DNA from: Actinomycetota bacterium
GTDB taxonomy: Bacteria > Actinomycetota > Acidimicrobiia > Acidimicrobiales > Ilumatobacteraceae
Length of the DNA: 62,259 nt
NCBI GenBank assembly: GCA_027592925.1
Contig: JAQCJO010000005.1
Span: 1 to 62,259, forward strand
Direction: 5' to 3'
The translations under genes and the position numbers were made by a program. Position 1 is the first letter of the stretch, and every line of letters starts with the position of its first letter. This document shows positions 34,476 through 43,035 of this stretch, piece by piece. The notes under the pieces are model-generated. The model saw only the letters and a program-made list of their open reading frames with translations, was not told the origin of the DNA and ran no database searches.

Positions 34476-35495
34476 ATGGAACTGATCGATCCATTTGGGC
34501 GTACCGTGCGCGACTTGCGCATCTCGATTACTGATCGCTGCAATTTTCGTTGTACCTACTGCATGCCTGCAGAGGGCATGAAATGGCTGCCCCACAGGGA
34601 AGTGCTGTCTTATGAAGAACTGCATCGCCTTGCATCTATCTGCGTAAACCACTTTGATGTCGATGGCATTCGACTCACCGGTGGCGAGCCGACTATGCGC
34701 GCGCACTTGTCCGTGTTGGTGCAAAAACTTGCGGGGTTGATTGTGCCTGCAACTGCCAACTCGCCGCGTGCAGGCAAACCAATCGATCTTGCGATCACCA
34801 CCAATGGCGCAACGTTGCGACTCATTGCACAAGAACTGCGCGAAGCCGGACTCAAGCGCATCAACATCTCGATCGACACACTGAAGCGCGAACGCTTTTA
34901 TGAAATGACGCGACGCGATGAACTCCAGCATGTGCTTGACGGCATCGATGCTGCAATTGCTACTGGTTTTTCGCCGATCAAGCTCAATGCTGTTGTGCAA
35001 CGCGGCATTAATGATGACGAGATTGTTGACCTAGCAACCTTTGGCCGCGACAAAGGCGTTGAGGTTCGATTTATTGAGTACATGCCACTCGATGCGCAGG
35101 GCACATGGGAAAACAATCAGGTCGTTGGTCAAGACGAGATTGTTGCTGCAATTGCTGCTGTGTATCCGCTCGAGTTGATGCCAGCTCGCGGTGCCGCACC
35201 TGCCGACCGCTGGCGCTATCTGGATGGCAAGGGCACAGTTGGCGTGATTCCGTCAGTGACCAAACCATTTTGTGGAGACTGTGACAGAGTGCGCCTCACT
35301 GCAGACGGCCAATTTAGAACATGCCTATTTTCGACCAACGAGTTTGACTTGCGCGCAATGTTGCGCGAAGGTGCAAGCGATGATGCGATTGCCGCAGAGA
35401 TTAAACGTGCGGTGGGCACCAAGTGGGCGGGGCACAACATCGGTAACGTGACGTTTGTGCGTCCACGCCGCTCAATGAGCCAGATTGGCGGATAA
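34476..35495 (+). CDS. moaA: GTP 3',8-cyclase MoaA
   Basis: Radical SAM enzyme of 339 residues that begins molybdenum cofactor synthesis. The N-terminal cluster motif is CNFRCTYC (Cys22, 26, 29), the GTP-side cluster is CGDC followed 13 residues later by Cys in FRTC, and the chain ends in the conserved Gly-Gly (QIGG). A GTG two codons upstream lies against the -10 hexamer, so I prefer the ATG. moaC follows 29 bases later. Confidence 0.95.
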   Translation: MELIDPFGRTVRDLRISITDRCNFRCTYCMPAEGMKWLPHREVLSYEELHRLASICVNHFDVDGIRLTGGEPTMRAHLSVLVQKLAGLIVPATANSPRAGKPIDLAITTNGATLRLIAQELREAGLKRINISIDTLKRERFYEMTRRDELQHVLDGIDAAIATGFSPIKLNAVVQRGINDDEIVDLATFGRDKGVEVRFIEYMPLDAQGTWENNQVVGQDEIVAAIAAVYPLELMPARGAAPADRWRYLDGKGTVGVIPSVTKPFCGDCDRVRLTADGQFRTCLFSTNEFDLRAMLREGASDDAIAAEIKRAVGTKWAGHNIGNVTFVRPRRSMSQIGG

Positions 35496-35524
35496 AAACA
35501 TGGGTCCTAATCTGGGTAGTAATC

Positions 35525-36016
35525 ATGTCTGATTTACGGTTTTCGCATCTCGATCCAGCAGGCAACGCCCGCATGGTTGACGTCACGCCAAAAGAGGCAA
35601 CGCATCGTCGGGCGATTGCGCGTTGCAAAGTATTTATGAAACCCGAGACAACTGCTGCGATTGCCAATCGCGAAGTGAAGAAGGGCGACGTGATTGCAGT
35701 CGCTCGAGTGGCCGGCATTCAAGCCGCCAAGCGCACAAGCGACATGATTCCGCTGTGTCATCCGCTGCTCATCGGCGCAGTGCATATCAACTTTGAAATC
35801 GCCGACGACTTCATTGCTATCGAGGCTCAAGTCGACACCGTCGACCGCACAGGAGTCGAGATGGAGGCCCTGCATGCGTGCAGCGTGGCCGCCCTGACTA
35901 TCTATGACATGTGCAAGAGCGCCGATAGGGCCATGGTGATCGGAGAGTTGACGCTGTGGGAGAAGTCGGGTGGCCGCCAGGGCCTGTATCGTCGCGAAGA
36001 TCAGCAAACTCAATAG
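35525..36016 (+). CDS. moaC: Cyclic pyranopterin monophosphate synthase MoaC
   Basis: Protein of 163 residues, the usual length. TSDMIPLCHPLLIGAV and ALTIYDMCKSADRAM are the two active-site segments, with the conserved Lys and Asp in the latter. It acts directly after MoaA. With moeA and moaA it forms a three-gene Moco block; the MPT-synthase genes moaD/moaE are not in the window. Confidence 0.95.
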   Translation: MSDLRFSHLDPAGNARMVDVTPKEATHRRAIARCKVFMKPETTAAIANREVKKGDVIAVARVAGIQAAKRTSDMIPLCHPLLIGAVHINFEIADDFIAIEAQVDTVDRTGVEMEALHACSVAALTIYDMCKSADRAMVIGELTLWEKSGGRQGLYRREDQQTQ

Positions 36017-36060
36017 TTATAAGGGTTTTGGCTATAGCGGTAGATCAAATTACCTCGATG

Positions 36061-36089
36061 TTGTCCTATTTGTAGTCATTCTGTAATAC
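36061..36089 (+). promoter_or_regulatory. Candidate promoter for the GlpR/SepX-like gene
   Basis: TTGTCC (36061-36066), 17-base spacer, TAATAC (36084-36089). The start codon follows 13 bases later, leaving a very short leader with no Shine-Dalgarno. TACACT at 36087-36092 is an alternative -10. Confidence 0.4.
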
Positions 36090-36102
36090 ACTCAATCCAC
36101 TC

Positions 36103-36645
36103 ATGAGCAAACTGATTTTGATCATCGTCGGCGCAGCGTGGCTGGCAGTGTTACTTCCTCCAATGATTCGAGCTAAGTTGCACGGCAGCCCATCCAATTC
36201 GGTGAGCAACTTCCGTCGCCAACTCAATTCGCTCGAGTCGTCGGGTGGCCGCAGCCAGCAAGGTCAGTTGCGCAATATGGCGCGCCCACTTGCACCGTCG
36301 CAGCAATATCGCAGTGCCACTGCTCGCACTTCGCGCCCACAACAGGGTGCCTTGAGCAACATCACTGGGGCATTGATTCGTCCAGAAGGTGTGCGCCATC
36401 ATCGTGCTCCAGCAATGTTGACCCCGCAGGCCATGGTGCGCCAGCGCCGCCAAAACTTGGTAGTTGGCATGGCAGTCGTTACTGGTATCTCGTTGTTCTT
36501 GGCATTCACCACCGGGTCGAGTGCTTTCATCTACTTGTTTACGGTGAGCCTGCTTGCCTTGTGTGGTTACTGCTACGTGTTGGTGCAGTTGCGCATCAAG
36601 CGCGAAAACGAGCGGTACCTGCGTCAGTTTCGACGCGTCGCCTAA
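36103..36645 (+). CDS. GlpR/SepX-like cell-division membrane protein (candidate)
   Basis: Protein of 180 residues with one N-terminal span (LILIIVGAAWLAVLLPPMI), an Arg/Gln/Ser-rich disordered loop of about 90 residues, then two closely spaced spans (residues about 117-160) and a basic tail (RIKRENERYLRQFRRV). The N-terminal pattern ending LPP then a basic residue, and this topology, match the actinobacterial SepX/GlpR membrane proteins. Those occur beside galU-moeA-rimJ (Rv0993-Rv0996 in M. tuberculosis) and anchor Glp/FtsZ at the septum. The assignment rests on topology and synteny. Confidence 0.65.
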   Translation: MSKLILIIVGAAWLAVLLPPMIRAKLHGSPSNSVSNFRRQLNSLESSGGRSQQGQLRNMARPLAPSQQYRSATARTSRPQQGALSNITGALIRPEGVRHHRAPAMLTPQAMVRQRRQNLVVGMAVVTGISLFLAFTTGSSAFIYLFTVSLLALCGYCYVLVQLRIKRENERYLRQFRRVA

Positions 36646-36677
36646 AGCCGCTGCCCGCTAGGGTTTGCTAGGAAATA

Positions 36678-36750
36678 GGGGCTGTAGCTCAGTTGGCAGA
36701 GCGGTACGTTCGCAATGTACAGGCCAGGGGTTCAATTCCCCTCAGCTCCA
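36678..36750 (+). tRNA. tRNA-Ala (anticodon CGC)
   Basis: A full cloverleaf of 73 nt: acceptor GGGGCTG/CAGCTCC, D-arm GCTC/GAGC, anticodon arm GTACG/TGTAC with loop TTCGCAA, T-arm AGGGG/CCCCT with TTCAATT. The anticodon CGC reads GCG alanine codons. The third acceptor pair is G-U, the classical alanine identity element. CCA is not encoded. An open frame running across it is not coding. Confidence 0.96.
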
Positions 36751-36787
36751 CGCCAACGGCGACACAACACGAATAGGGGATCATCAA

Positions 36788-38488
36788 GTGGCACTGAGTT
36801 GGACAGAAGCGAACGCAGCAGTAACTGCGCCAGGACAAATCTTTGAATTGATCGACGCTGAAGTGATGGGCGTTAAGACACAAATTTTTAAGAATGCACC
36901 ACCGCACCTCGGATTAGTTTTTGCTGGCGCACGTGGCCACGGTGACAAAACATTTTTGGTCTACGAAGGCGAAACGTGGTCGTTTGCAAAGACGATGGAT
37001 CATGTTGACGCACTTGCAGCGCTACTTGTAAATACTTACAAAGTGAAAAAGGGTGATCGTGTGGCAGTTGCGATGCGTAACTACCCAGAATGGGTGATCT
37101 CGTTTGCTGCGATTATTTCGACAGGTGCAGTCAACGTGTCGATGAACTCGTGGTGGACAGAAGACGAAATGAATTTCGCACTCGAAGATTCTGGCGCGAC
37201 CGTGTACATCTGCGACCAAGAGCGTTATGACGTTGGCGCTGCAACGTGTGCCAAACACGGAATCAAAGTGCTTGCAGTGCGCACCGACAAACCTATGCCT
37301 GCAGGTGTAGACAAGTGGGAAGAAGTGTTGCCACTTGGTGCCGCGCATCCCGGCGCAGAGATCAACCCCGACGATGACGCAACGATTTTGTACACATCAG
37401 GTACAACAGGTCGACCAAAGGGTGCGGTATCAACGCACCGAGCAATTGTCTCGTCGTTGATGGGCTTCTCGTCGCGAAATTCAGTGCTTACGCTCTCAGG
37501 CACAAAACTCAAAGAGGTAACTGGTCCAGAAATTCCAACATCATTTATTTTGATTGTGCCGCTGTTTCACGTAACTGGTTGCGTGCCCGTGATGATGAGC
37601 TGCTTTATTGCCGGCCTCAAACTTGCGATCATGTACAAGTGGGACGCCGAGAAGGCTCTTGAGATGATTGAGCGCGAACAGATCACCAACTTTGTTGGTG
37701 TACCAACGCAGAGTTGGGACTTGGTCAACTCACCAGCCTTCGACAAGTACGACACATCAAGTCTGCGTGCTGTGGGCGGCGGCGGTGCACCATCGCCAAC
37801 AAGCCTCGTGGGCAAGGTCAATGACAAAGTCAAAAACGGAAGCCCACAATTGGGTTATGGCATGACCGAGACCAACGCATTTGGTCCTGGCATCACCGGT
37901 TCTGACTACTTGGCTCACCCAACTTCTACTGGTCGTGCAGTGTTGCCAATGCGCGTCGAGATTCGCGACGAAGAACTCAATCCGTTACCAGTTGGCAAGT
38001 CTGGTGAGATCTGGTTCTTCGGACCAATGTTGATTCGCGGCTACTGGAATCGTCCGGATGCAACCAAGGAAACGATTGTTGACGGTTGGTTGCGCTCGGG
38101 AGACTTGGGTCGACTTGACGAAGATGGTTTTGTCTACGTAGAAGATCGCGTCAAGGACATGATCTTGCGTGCAGGCGAAAACATTTACGGCGCCGAAGTA
38201 GAAAGCGCAATTTATGAGCACCCTGCGATTCATGAAGCTGCAGTATTTGGTGTGCCGCACGAGCGTCTTGGTGAAGAAGTTGCGGTTGCCATTTACCCCA
38301 ACGACAACACGACCATTACCGCTGCAGAACTGTGGGCGTTTCTTGACAACAAGATTGCCAAGTTCAAGATTCCTACTCAGGTCTTGATCATTAACGAGCC
38401 ATTGCCGCGCAACGCAGCAGGCAAGTTTTTGAAGCGCGACTTGCAGCAACAGATCGTTAAAGGAACCCTCGTTCCTACAAAACGATAA
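36788..38488 (+). CDS. Acyl-CoA synthetase (AMP-forming), fatty-acid type
   Basis: Adenylate-forming ligase of 566 residues. The P-loop is ILYTSGTTGRPKGAV, the A5 motif GYGMTETN, the A7/A8 hinge SGDLGRLDEDGFVYVEDRVK, and the A10 catalytic Lys is in PRNAAGKFLKR. It activates a carboxylic acid, probably a medium- or long-chain fatty acid, to its CoA thioester. The GTG at 36788 follows TAGGGGA; the longer frame passes through the tRNA gene and is rejected. It abuts the convergent MFS gene with no gap. Confidence 0.92.
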   Translation: MALSWTEANAAVTAPGQIFELIDAEVMGVKTQIFKNAPPHLGLVFAGARGHGDKTFLVYEGETWSFAKTMDHVDALAALLVNTYKVKKGDRVAVAMRNYPEWVISFAAIISTGAVNVSMNSWWTEDEMNFALEDSGATVYICDQERYDVGAATCAKHGIKVLAVRTDKPMPAGVDKWEEVLPLGAAHPGAEINPDDDATILYTSGTTGRPKGAVSTHRAIVSSLMGFSSRNSVLTLSGTKLKEVTGPEIPTSFILIVPLFHVTGCVPVMMSCFIAGLKLAIMYKWDAEKALEMIEREQITNFVGVPTQSWDLVNSPAFDKYDTSSLRAVGGGGAPSPTSLVGKVNDKVKNGSPQLGYGMTETNAFGPGITGSDYLAHPTSTGRAVLPMRVEIRDEELNPLPVGKSGEIWFFGPMLIRGYWNRPDATKETIVDGWLRSGDLGRLDEDGFVYVEDRVKDMILRAGENIYGAEVESAIYEHPAIHEAAVFGVPHERLGEEVAVAIYPNDNTTITAAELWAFLDNKIAKFKIPTQVLIINEPLPRNAAGKFLKRDLQQQIVKGTLVPTKR

Positions 38489-39715
38489 TTATTGCTCTTC
38501 GGGCGGTCGTACGTGCCGAAACTGGACGAGTAACAGCAAGTCATAGGTGATCTTGAGTGCCGCGCATGCAAGTAGCGGCCACCCAAAATTGGATTGATCG
38601 AGCATCCATCCTGCAGCAATTGGGGGGAGTGCGGTTGCGAGGCTTCGCGGTACATTGGTGATGCTTGCCGCCGCTGCACGCTCTGGCGGAGTCACGACCG
38701 CCATCACATAGCTCTGACGTACTGGCACATCCATTTGCGAAAGCAGTCCACGCAAAATAAACAGTGTCATTGCAAGCCAAACATTTGGCATAAATACAAC
38801 GCCTACGAGCAACAAGCTTGCTGGAATATGTGTGAAGACCATGGTGCGTACAAGACCAATGCGTTTGGCAATGTGCACCGAAAGCAACGAAGAGAATGCA
38901 GAGAGCACTCCAGTTGCAAAGAAGATTGCGCCCAATGTGCTGACGGCAAGATCAAATTTGTGAAAGACCCACAATGCAAAGATTGCTTGCGTAGCAAACC
39001 CGCCACCGAGTGAGTCGAGGCTAAACAGCACGGCAAGTTTGTATACGACACGCCGTGACTCGGTGAGTGCATGCGCGCTATTGGCTGGGTGAGTGTTGGC
39101 GTGGCTGGACAATCGTTGATATATGAACAGCACAACGACTCCTGTAAGTGCATACATTACGAACGTAGATCTGTAGCCGGTGAGTGAACTGTGGTTGTAG
39201 CGCAGGGCAATCCACAGTGGGATGCCTGCACAGAGTGCTCCAATCGAACCCACAAGCGCACCACTGAGGTTGTACAGGGCAAACATTGCTGTGCGATCTG
39301 TGTCTGAAACCGATTGCGAAACCGATGCCTGTTCCAATGGCAAAAACATGCTTACGTCACCAGCAGACGGATTCATCGTGCCCAAGAATCCGATGACAAG
39401 AAGCGCGACGAAGCTTGTTGTAACACCAAATGCAAAGCCGGTTGCGATCATGATGCACGATGCATAAATGAGCAGACGAGCTGGTGCAACGCGGTGAGCG
39501 ATGAGGCCAGTGCCAATTGTGAAAATTGCCGAACCAAAAAGAGATGCGGTGATCACCGCCCCAATTTGTACGCCACTAAAACCAAGCGCGAGCAAATATG
39601 CCGGCAACATGACGTACACCATGCCATCGACAAACCCACGAATTCCTCGAGTGCCAATGAGCATTCGGCCATCAGTAGAGGCGCTTCCAGGTATGGAAAG
39701 CCAACCAGATCTCAC
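38489..39715 (-). CDS. Major facilitator superfamily transporter
   Basis: Carrier of 408 residues with 12 hydrophobic segments and a GTG start. It opens with GTRGIRGFVDGMVYVMLPAY, typical of drug/unknown MFS types with little loop signature. TACCGT lies 6 bases before the GTG with no Shine-Dalgarno, suggesting a leaderless transcript. Convergent with the acyl-CoA synthetase gene and divergent from the PfkB kinase gene. Confidence 0.82.
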   Translation of the reverse strand: MRSGWLSIPGSASTDGRMLIGTRGIRGFVDGMVYVMLPAYLLALGFSGVQIGAVITASLFGSAIFTIGTGLIAHRVAPARLLIYASCIMIATGFAFGVTTSFVALLVIGFLGTMNPSAGDVSMFLPLEQASVSQSVSDTDRTAMFALYNLSGALVGSIGALCAGIPLWIALRYNHSSLTGYRSTFVMYALTGVVVLFIYQRLSSHANTHPANSAHALTESRRVVYKLAVLFSLDSLGGGFATQAIFALWVFHKFDLAVSTLGAIFFATGVLSAFSSLLSVHIAKRIGLVRTMVFTHIPASLLLVGVVFMPNVWLAMTLFILRGLLSQMDVPVRQSYVMAVVTPPERAAAASITNVPRSLATALPPIAAGWMLDQSNFGWPLLACAALKITYDLLLLVQFRHVRPPEEQ

Positions 39716-39721
39716 ATACGC

Positions 39722-39727
39722 ACGGTA
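39722..39727 (-). promoter_or_regulatory. Candidate -10 element (TACCGT) for MFS gene
   Basis: Minus-strand TACCGT, 6 bases before the GTG at 39715, no Shine-Dalgarno. Confidence 0.4.
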
Positions 39728-39756
39728 GTGGCTTCTCGCCAGACGCCCATGGCAAG

Positions 39757-39762
39757 TAGTGT
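39757..39762 (+). promoter_or_regulatory. Candidate -10 element (TAGTGT) for PfkB kinase gene
   Basis: TAGTGT, 8 bases before the GTG at 39771. It overlaps the earlier GTG at 39759, which argues for the later start. Confidence 0.4.
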
Positions 39763-39770
39763 CTTGTCAC

Positions 39771-40787
39771 GTGCCACCAATTGATCTGACCCGTGATGAC
39801 GGGGTGCGATACGACGTAGTTGCGATCGGAAACGCATTAGTCGACGTGATCGCCGCAGTTGAAGATCAGTTTCTCGACGTTGAGCAAGTTGTGAAGGGTT
39901 CGATGACGTTGGTGGATGCAGATCGTTCTGCGCATCTGTATTCGCGTATCACCAAGCCGACACAAACGAGTGGTGGTTCGGCAGCCAACACTGCGTACGG
40001 ACTTGCAAGCCTCGGTGGGCGAGCGGGTTTCATTGGCAAGATTGCCGAAGACGACCTGGGTCGGGTATTTGGCAACGACATGAAGACAGTCGGTGTTGGG
40101 TTTCATCCAGGAGTCACTTCGACAACCGAACCAACAGGTCGTTGCATCATTGCAGTCACCCCAGACGGTCAGCGCTCGATGAGCACATTCTTGGGCGCGG
40201 CAAGTTTGCTTGACCCTGCCGATATTTCGCGCGAAGCGGTTGCGTCTGGCGCCGTGTTGTTTCTTGAGGGCTACCTGTTTGACCGTGATCTAGCAAAAGA
40301 AGCATTTCGCACCGCATCAAAATATGCCCATGAGGCTGGCCGCAAAGTTTCGTTAACTCTTTCGGATTCGTTTTGTGTTGATCGCCATCGCAGTGACTTC
40401 ATGGCGCTCATTAAAAACGACATCGATATTTTGTTCTGCAATGAATTTGAGTTGCAGTCGCTCTACCAAACCGATTCATACGAAGAAGCCCTTGGCAAAT
40501 TGCGCCATGATTGCGAGTTTGGTGCCGTTACTCGCGACAAGCGAGGCTCGGTTGTTATCAACGGCGATGATGTCGTACACATCGAGCCAGAGCCCGTAGA
40601 TCAGGTGGTCGATGCAACTGGTGCTGGCGACATGTACGCGGCTGGGTTTTTGTTTGGCTTCACGCGAGGAATGAAGATTGAAGACTGCGGAAGGCTTGGT
40701 TCGCTTTCGGCATCAGAAGTAATTACGCATGTTGGTCCACGCCCGTTGGTGCAGCTGAGCAGTCTGATTCCAAACCACCTACGCTGA
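39771..40787 (+). CDS. PfkB-family carbohydrate/nucleoside kinase (adenosine kinase-like)
   Basis: Kinase of 338 residues. The first PfkB signature is GGSAANTAYGLASLGGRAGF and the second is DATGAGDMYAAGFLFG with the catalytic Asp. The N-terminal AIGNALVDVIAAV and KGSMTLVD are typical of the adenosine-kinase-like bacterial branch. Other sugars are possible. The queF-like gene starts 5 bases after its stop. Confidence 0.85.
   Translation: MPPIDLTRDDGVRYDVVAIGNALVDVIAAVEDQFLDVEQVVKGSMTLVDADRSAHLYSRITKPTQTSGGSAANTAYGLASLGGRAGFIGKIAEDDLGRVFGNDMKTVGVGFHPGVTSTTEPTGRCIIAVTPDGQRSMSTFLGAASLLDPADISREAVASGAVLFLEGYLFDRDLAKEAFRTASKYAHEAGRKVSLTLSDSFCVDRHRSDFMALIKNDIDILFCNEFELQSLYQTDSYEEALGKLRHDCEFGAVTRDKRGSVVINGDDVVHIEPEPVDQVVDATGAGDMYAAGFLFGFTRGMKIEDCGRLGSLSASEVITHVGPRPLVQLSSLIPNHLR
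40780..40785 (+). promoter_or_regulatory. Candidate -10 element (TACGCT) before the QueF-like gene
   Basis: TACGCT overlaps the end of the PfkB gene and is 7 bases before the ATG at 40793, which has no Shine-Dalgarno. Confidence 0.35.
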
Positions 40788-40792
40788 TACTT

Positions 40793-41182
40793 ATGGCAAC
40801 TGATTCGCACGACAATCTCACAGTTCTTGGCTCGACGATTCGTCACGCCATTGACCACGTAGAAGTGTTTCCTGCGCCAGCACACGTGACATTGGTGCGA
40901 TTTACTACTGATGAAGTGACATCGATTTGCCCGGTCACATCTCAACCCGACTTGTCACACGTAACAATCGAATTTAAACCCGATCAACTGTGCATCGAGT
41001 CAAAGTCGCTCAAGTTGTACCTGTGGCGTTTTCGCGACATGGCCGTGTTTGCCGAGGCACTTGCTGCCGAGATTGCAAACGAAGTGATGGTGACAGTTAA
41101 ACCAATGTGGGTCAAAGTTGAACTCACGCAGCGACCACGTGGTGGCATTGAAGTACACGCAGTTGCCGAGCGCAACCGCTAA
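40793..41182 (+). CDS. QueF-like protein (7-cyano-7-deazaguanine reductase family)
   Basis: Protein of 129 residues, shorter than the type I enzyme of Bacillus subtilis (165). The catalytic Cys46 in TSICPVTSQPDL, Asp53 and the signature CIESKSLKLYLWRF are conserved, as is RGGIEV near the end. The FHE motif of characterised QueF, which supplies a substrate-contacting His and Glu, reads FAE here (residues 86-88), and the preceding NH is changed to DM. It may reduce preQ0 in queuosine synthesis or be a divergent relative. No other queuosine gene is in the window. Confidence 0.75.
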   Translation: MATDSHDNLTVLGSTIRHAIDHVEVFPAPAHVTLVRFTTDEVTSICPVTSQPDLSHVTIEFKPDQLCIESKSLKLYLWRFRDMAVFAEALAAEIANEVMVTVKPMWVKVELTQRPRGGIEVHAVAERNR

Positions 41183-41186
41183 ATAA

Positions 41187-41792
41187 CTACGCTTCTTCGT
41201 CGGCTGGTACGAACTTCAATTTGAGGTCGCCAAGATTGATCAGCGTTGAAGCAACCCAATGTCCAAGAGCGCCAAAGTGGTCGTCGAGCACAGCGCTCGT
41301 GCCATCTTGCAAAGTTTCTTCTGCCAACTCGTATTCGCCTTCGTAGGTAATTTCGAGCGCAAAGTCGGTGTTGTCGCTAGAAGTTGGATGACTCATTTCG
41401 ATCGTGATGTTGTCGCGCTCGAGTTTGCCATTGCCAACGACTGGGCTATACATGACGGCGACATCGTCGACAACTGAGGGGTCTGGTTGTTGTTCAAGTC
41501 GTTGAATGCGAAACACGACCTCGATTTCGATGGATGGATTGTGGTCAAGTATTTCTTCCACATACCAACTGCGATATGCGGCTTGGCTGCGACTTGGCCA
41601 ATTAAACGTGATGTGTGCAACTACCCGAGGTGGTTGACCTTCACCGGGCAAGCCATAACTCGTTTCCCATACCAAGTCACCGAGCAAGATGTCGGACTGC
41701 AAATGTTCTTCAAACGCTTGACGCTCAAGAAATGCATTGCCAAAAGCGTCGCGAAGAGCACTGATTGCATCGGTGAAGACATGGTCGAGCAT
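41187..41792 (-). CDS. Conserved-looking protein of unknown function
   Basis: Acidic soluble protein of 201 residues. I recognise no family. It has an N-terminal helical part (LDHVFTDAISALRDAFGNAF), a central beta-rich part with WETSYGLPGEGQPPRVVAHI, and an acidic C-terminal end. No signal peptide, membrane span or Cys cluster. TACCCT precedes the ATG by 8 bases. The regular codon pattern over its length and the -10 element support a real gene. Confidence 0.65.
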   Translation of the reverse strand: MLDHVFTDAISALRDAFGNAFLERQAFEEHLQSDILLGDLVWETSYGLPGEGQPPRVVAHITFNWPSRSQAAYRSWYVEEILDHNPSIEIEVVFRIQRLEQQPDPSVVDDVAVMYSPVVGNGKLERDNITIEMSHPTSSDNTDFALEITYEGEYELAEETLQDGTSAVLDDHFGALGHWVASTLINLGDLKLKFVPADEEA

Positions 41793-41800
41793 GCGTATTT

Positions 41801-41817
41801 AGGGTACTCGCTAACCT
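41801..41817. promoter_or_regulatory. Divergent -10 elements (41792 gene / enoyl-CoA hydratase)
   Basis: Minus-strand TACCCT (41801-41806) is 8 bases from the ATG at 41792. Plus-strand TAACCT (41812-41817) is 6 bases from the ATG at 41824. The whole intergenic gap is 31 bases. Confidence 0.45.
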
Positions 41818-41823
41818 TGAGCC

Positions 41824-42576
41824 ATGGCACTGGTCTTACTTGAAATTGCAGATGGTGTAGCAACACTCACACTCAACAACCCAGACGAGCGCAACACCAT
41901 GACTGCGCCGATGGTTGCCGAGATTGTTGTGGCAATGGACCGCATTGAAGGAGACAGTGCAATCGGCGCACTCGTGGTGACAGGTACCGCCCCAGCTTTT
42001 TGTGCAGGTGCCAATCTTGGCAATCTGGCAGAAGCCGATGGTGAATCTCTCGGAGTGATCTATGAAGGTTTCTTGCGCATTGCGCGAAGCCCGTTGCCAA
42101 CGATCGCAGCAGTCAACGGTGCTGCAGTTGGGGCAGGAATGAATTTGGCACTCGGTTGCGACGTGCGCATCGCCGCAAAACGAGCCAAGTTCGATACACG
42201 ATTTTTGCAACTCGGCATTCACCCCGGTGGAGGCCACACATGGATGCTGCGACGTATCGTTGGACCACAAGTGACTGCAGCAGCGGTGCTGTTTGGCGAA
42301 GTGCTCGATGGTACTGAAGCACAACGGGTTGGCCTCGCGTATCGCTGTGTTGAGGATGCAGACTTGCTTGCCGTCGCGCACGAGATGGCGGCCCGTGCTG
42401 CGAGCGCACCACGCGAACTTGTGATTGAAACCAAAAAGACTCTTGCCACTATGGCGGATGTGCAAACACACCCAGACGCCGTGGCGCGAGAACTCACGCC
42501 GCAATTGTGGAGCACCCGCCAACCCTGGTTTGCCGAGCGTTTGGCTGCGCTGCAAGCAAAAATCACCAAAAAGTAA
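41824..42576 (+). CDS. Enoyl-CoA hydratase/isomerase family protein
   Basis: Crotonase-fold protein of 250 residues. Oxyanion-hole segments are PAFCAGANLGNL and NGAAVGAGMNLALGCDVRIA, the latter typical of hydratases. The Glu usually found after GAAVGAGM is not obvious, so isomerase or another acyl-CoA activity is possible. With the acyl-CoA synthetase at 36788 it could serve fatty-acid breakdown. Confidence 0.88.
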   Translation: MALVLLEIADGVATLTLNNPDERNTMTAPMVAEIVVAMDRIEGDSAIGALVVTGTAPAFCAGANLGNLAEADGESLGVIYEGFLRIARSPLPTIAAVNGAAVGAGMNLALGCDVRIAAKRAKFDTRFLQLGIHPGGGHTWMLRRIVGPQVTAAAVLFGEVLDGTEAQRVGLAYRCVEDADLLAVAHEMAARAASAPRELVIETKKTLATMADVQTHPDAVARELTPQLWSTRQPWFAERLAALQAKITKK

Positions 42577-42697
42577 GTACGAGTAGCTGATAGCGCCAAA
42601 GTCGCGCGGGTGTCGGTCGTGGGTGTACAGTAAAACTAAGGGGAGCTAGCAGTGTCGAATTCGTCAGTATCGAGAGATATGAAAGGCGGGGGAAGCA

Positions 42698-43015
42698 ATG
42701 AGCAAGCGTCACAAACACCGACAAGTGGTGTTGCCACCAACAATTGAGACTCGGGCGCACGCCCACAATGAGCGTCACCGAGTGAACTCAGAGTTGCATC
42801 TGGTGACCAACTTGGTGAGCCACGGGGTAGACCCCGATGATGTCATTGAACCTGGTCCTGCGTGGAAACCGCTGCATCATCATGATGCGGAAATTGGTAT
42901 CGAGCAATCACGCAAACAAGTCATCAAGCATTGGAAGACAAAAGCTTGGAAGCGACGCAAGGTTGTGCGCAAGCAGCGAGTGCTCGAGATAGAACATCTG
43001 CGCGACATCGCGTAA
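42698..43015 (+). CDS. Small basic protein, unknown
   Basis: Protein of 105 residues rich in His, Lys and Arg, with a helical basic C-terminus (KHWKTKAWKRRKVVRKQRV). GGGGGAAG lies just before the ATG, a strong Shine-Dalgarno. Nucleic-acid binding is plausible from charge only. The 121 bases upstream hold nothing else recognisable. Confidence 0.6.
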   Translation: MSKRHKHRQVVLPPTIETRAHAHNERHRVNSELHLVTNLVSHGVDPDDVIEPGPAWKPLHHHDAEIGIEQSRKQVIKHWKTKAWKRRKVVRKQRVLEIEHLRDIA

Positions 43016-43035
43016 ATATTTCTAGAACTTAATTT

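Noticed and set aside
36665-36787. N-terminal extension of the acyl-CoA synthetase through the tRNA gene
   Set aside because: The extension translates the tRNA itself; a GTG with a good Shine-Dalgarno lies at 36788.
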